Of a DNA stretch of 8,474 nucleotides, positions 7,202-8,474 are shown piece after piece. The stretch covers positions 1-8,474 of the forward strand of contig CANBWW010000041.1 in the NCBI GenBank assembly GCA_947373235.1, written 5' to 3'. This DNA is from Candidatus Altimarinota bacterium. Lineage in GTDB: Bacteria > Patescibacteriota > Gracilibacteria > BD1-5 > UBA2023. The notes beneath the pieces are model-generated. The model was not told the origin of the DNA. It saw only the letters and a list, made by a program, of their open reading frames with translations, and made no database searches. The stretch's first letter is position 1; every line of letters starts with the position of its first letter. A program made the translations under genes and the position numbers.

Positions 7202-8474
7202 ATGCAAAACAAAAATCTCGATATATCTCTGAATGGTCCGATCCTTCGTGCCATTTTTACTCTTTCATTGCCGATACTTCTCGGAAATCTACTGCAAAGC
7301 GCGTATCAACTGATCGATGCCTTTTGGGTAGGGAAGCTTTGAGGTGATGCCGTCGCTGCAGTTTCTATTAGTTTTCCAGTGACTTTCCTGATGATCTCAC
7401 TCGGAACTGGTTTTGCGATCGCTGGATCCACTCTTATTGCCCAGTATGTGGGAGCCAAGAACTTTAAGATGGTCGACCATGTCGCTGCTCAGACCCTGAT
7501 GATGGTAGTTTTGGTTTCATTCGTTCTGGGTTGTGTTGGTTTTCTGATCACTCCTTGGATACTTCATCTCATGTGAGTAACTCCATCAGTCTACCACGAT
7601 GCGCTCACTTTTATGCGAGTGTCATTTTTTGGTTTAGTTTTTGTTTTTGCATTCGCTATGTTCCAGTCGATCATGCGGGGTATCGGACAGGTAAAAATGC
7701 CGATGTATATCGTCGGATGAACGGTCCTTTTGAACTTTATCCTCGATCCACTTTTTATCAATGGATATGGGGTGATCCCAGCCTCTGGTGTTGCTGGTGC
7801 TGCGGTCGCGACACTCTTTACACAGGGAATTGCTGCAGTCATCGGTCTCGTTATATTGCTTCGATGAAATTATGGTATCCATCTGAAGCTTTCAGATTTT
7901 GCACCCGATCTTCCATATATTAAAAAGGCATTTCTTCTCGGATTTCCGACTTCTATAGAAATGTCGGCTCGGGCTCTTGGACTTGTTGTGATCACATTTC
8001 TGATCACGAGTTTCTGAACCCTGGCGATCGCTTCTTATGGTGCTGGATCCAATATTCTCCAACTGATCATGATACCAGCGATGGGTCTTTCTATGGCAAC
8101 ATCGGTTCTGGTAGGACAAAATATAGGAGCAAAAAATATCGCACGTGCTGAGAAAATAGCGAAAGTCAGTGCGGTTGTTTCATTTAGCTTGCTTACTTTT
8201 TTCGGGATTCTCGTGTATATTCTTGCACCGATATTGATCGGATTTTTTATACCAGGTGACCTGTGAGTCATCGCCTGATGAGCTCATCTGCTTCGTATCG
8301 TTGCCCTTTCATTCTGATTTATAGGGCTTCAGCTTTCATTTTCATGAGTTTTCCGTGCGTCTGGAAACATGACGACGACACTTTTTATCACTCTGATTTC
8401 CCAGTGGGGAATCCAACTTCCTCTCGCATACATATTTTCTAAATATACCTCTCTGGGTATAGATGGTATATGGT
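7202..8474 (+). CDS. MATE-family multidrug/toxin exporter, 3' end beyond window
   Basis: 424 residues are visible of a protein usually near 450, so only the last segments are missing. MATE transporters are inner-membrane antiporters that use Na+ or H+ gradients to export cationic compounds or metabolites. The chain is a series of hydrophobic helices (roughly 17-40, 50-80, 93-118, 133-158, 162-185, 192-218, and further ones from 240 on). It has typical MATE stretches in both halves: LLQSAYQLIDAFWVG with IAQYVGAKN in the first, and ATSVLVGQNIGAKN in the second, reflecting the internal duplication. Ten Gly codons are UGA (47, 125, 173, 222, 272, 355, 359, 360, 372, 382) among about 46 glycines. 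Five of them fall in residues 355-382, including a tandem pair at 8276-8281. The ATG at 7202 follows a TATACT box by 22 nt. The substrate cannot be predicted. Confidence 0.93.

Noticed and set aside
7531..7923. 130-residue plus-strand frame in the MATE gene
   Set aside because: It overlaps the MATE frame, which gives a continuous transporter sequence with UGA as Gly; the alternative frame shows no domain.
1..8474. Genes broken by many premature stops, that is, a pseudogene-rich or error-rich region
   Set aside because: Every interruption is UGA, never UAA or UAG. Frames continue perfectly on both sides and active-site residues are intact, so recoding explains it.
1..8474. UGA as tryptophan (table 4) or selenocysteine
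   Set aside because: UGA falls at conserved glycines, not at Trp or Cys positions. There are 42 codons in six genes, far too many for selenoproteins, and no SECIS-like hairpins were seen after them.

Overview
This window comes from a bacterium that reads UGA as glycine (NCBI translation table 25), the code known from Gracilibacteria (BD1-5/GN02) and Absconditabacteria (SR1) of the candidate phyla radiation. The evidence is internal. Six genes carry 42 in-frame UGA codons, and many fall exactly on glycines that are invariant in their families: GPYK-G-GIRYH, GGGK-G-GI and NAG-G-VTVSYFE in glutamate dehydrogenase, FTGSTVV-G in the aldehyde dehydrogenase, and G-WGKLERTG in the glycosyltransferase. 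All five visible gene ends are UAA. With UGA read as stop, the region would look like about two dozen fragments. The DNA is AT-rich, gene-dense and shows no mobile element, tRNA, rRNA or CRISPR array.

Layout from left to right. (1) The C-terminal part of a PatA-like class III aminotransferase (+, 1-540) ends in a hairpin terminator whose T-tract runs into a near-consensus promoter. (2) That promoter drives glutamate dehydrogenase (+, 627-1868). (3) A minus-strand pair converges on gdhA: a small ParB/Srx-like protein (5244-5627), then 21 nt later a 1113-residue membrane protein (1881-5222) that fuses a GH18-like domain, a NodB/CE4 polysaccharide deacetylase and a processive GT2 glycosyltransferase. 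(4) An intergenic region of about 130 bp holds divergent promoters. (5) An aldehyde dehydrogenase of the succinate-semialdehyde type follows (+, 5756-7135). (6) A MATE-family exporter (+, 7202 to beyond the window edge) closes the window.

Two functional themes can be inferred. The aminotransferase, glutamate dehydrogenase and aldehyde dehydrogenase could together turn putrescine (or a similar amine) into an acid, with glutamate recycled to 2-oxoglutarate. The GH18-CE4-GT2 fusion places in one polypeptide the activities that PgaC and PgaB supply separately in poly-N-acetylglucosamine systems. It is therefore a good candidate for a self-contained exopolysaccharide synthase and modifier. The protein families themselves are known. 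What is unusual here is the recoding, the compact promoter architecture with short leaders lacking Shine-Dalgarno sequences, and the pairing of the synthase with a ParB-like gene.
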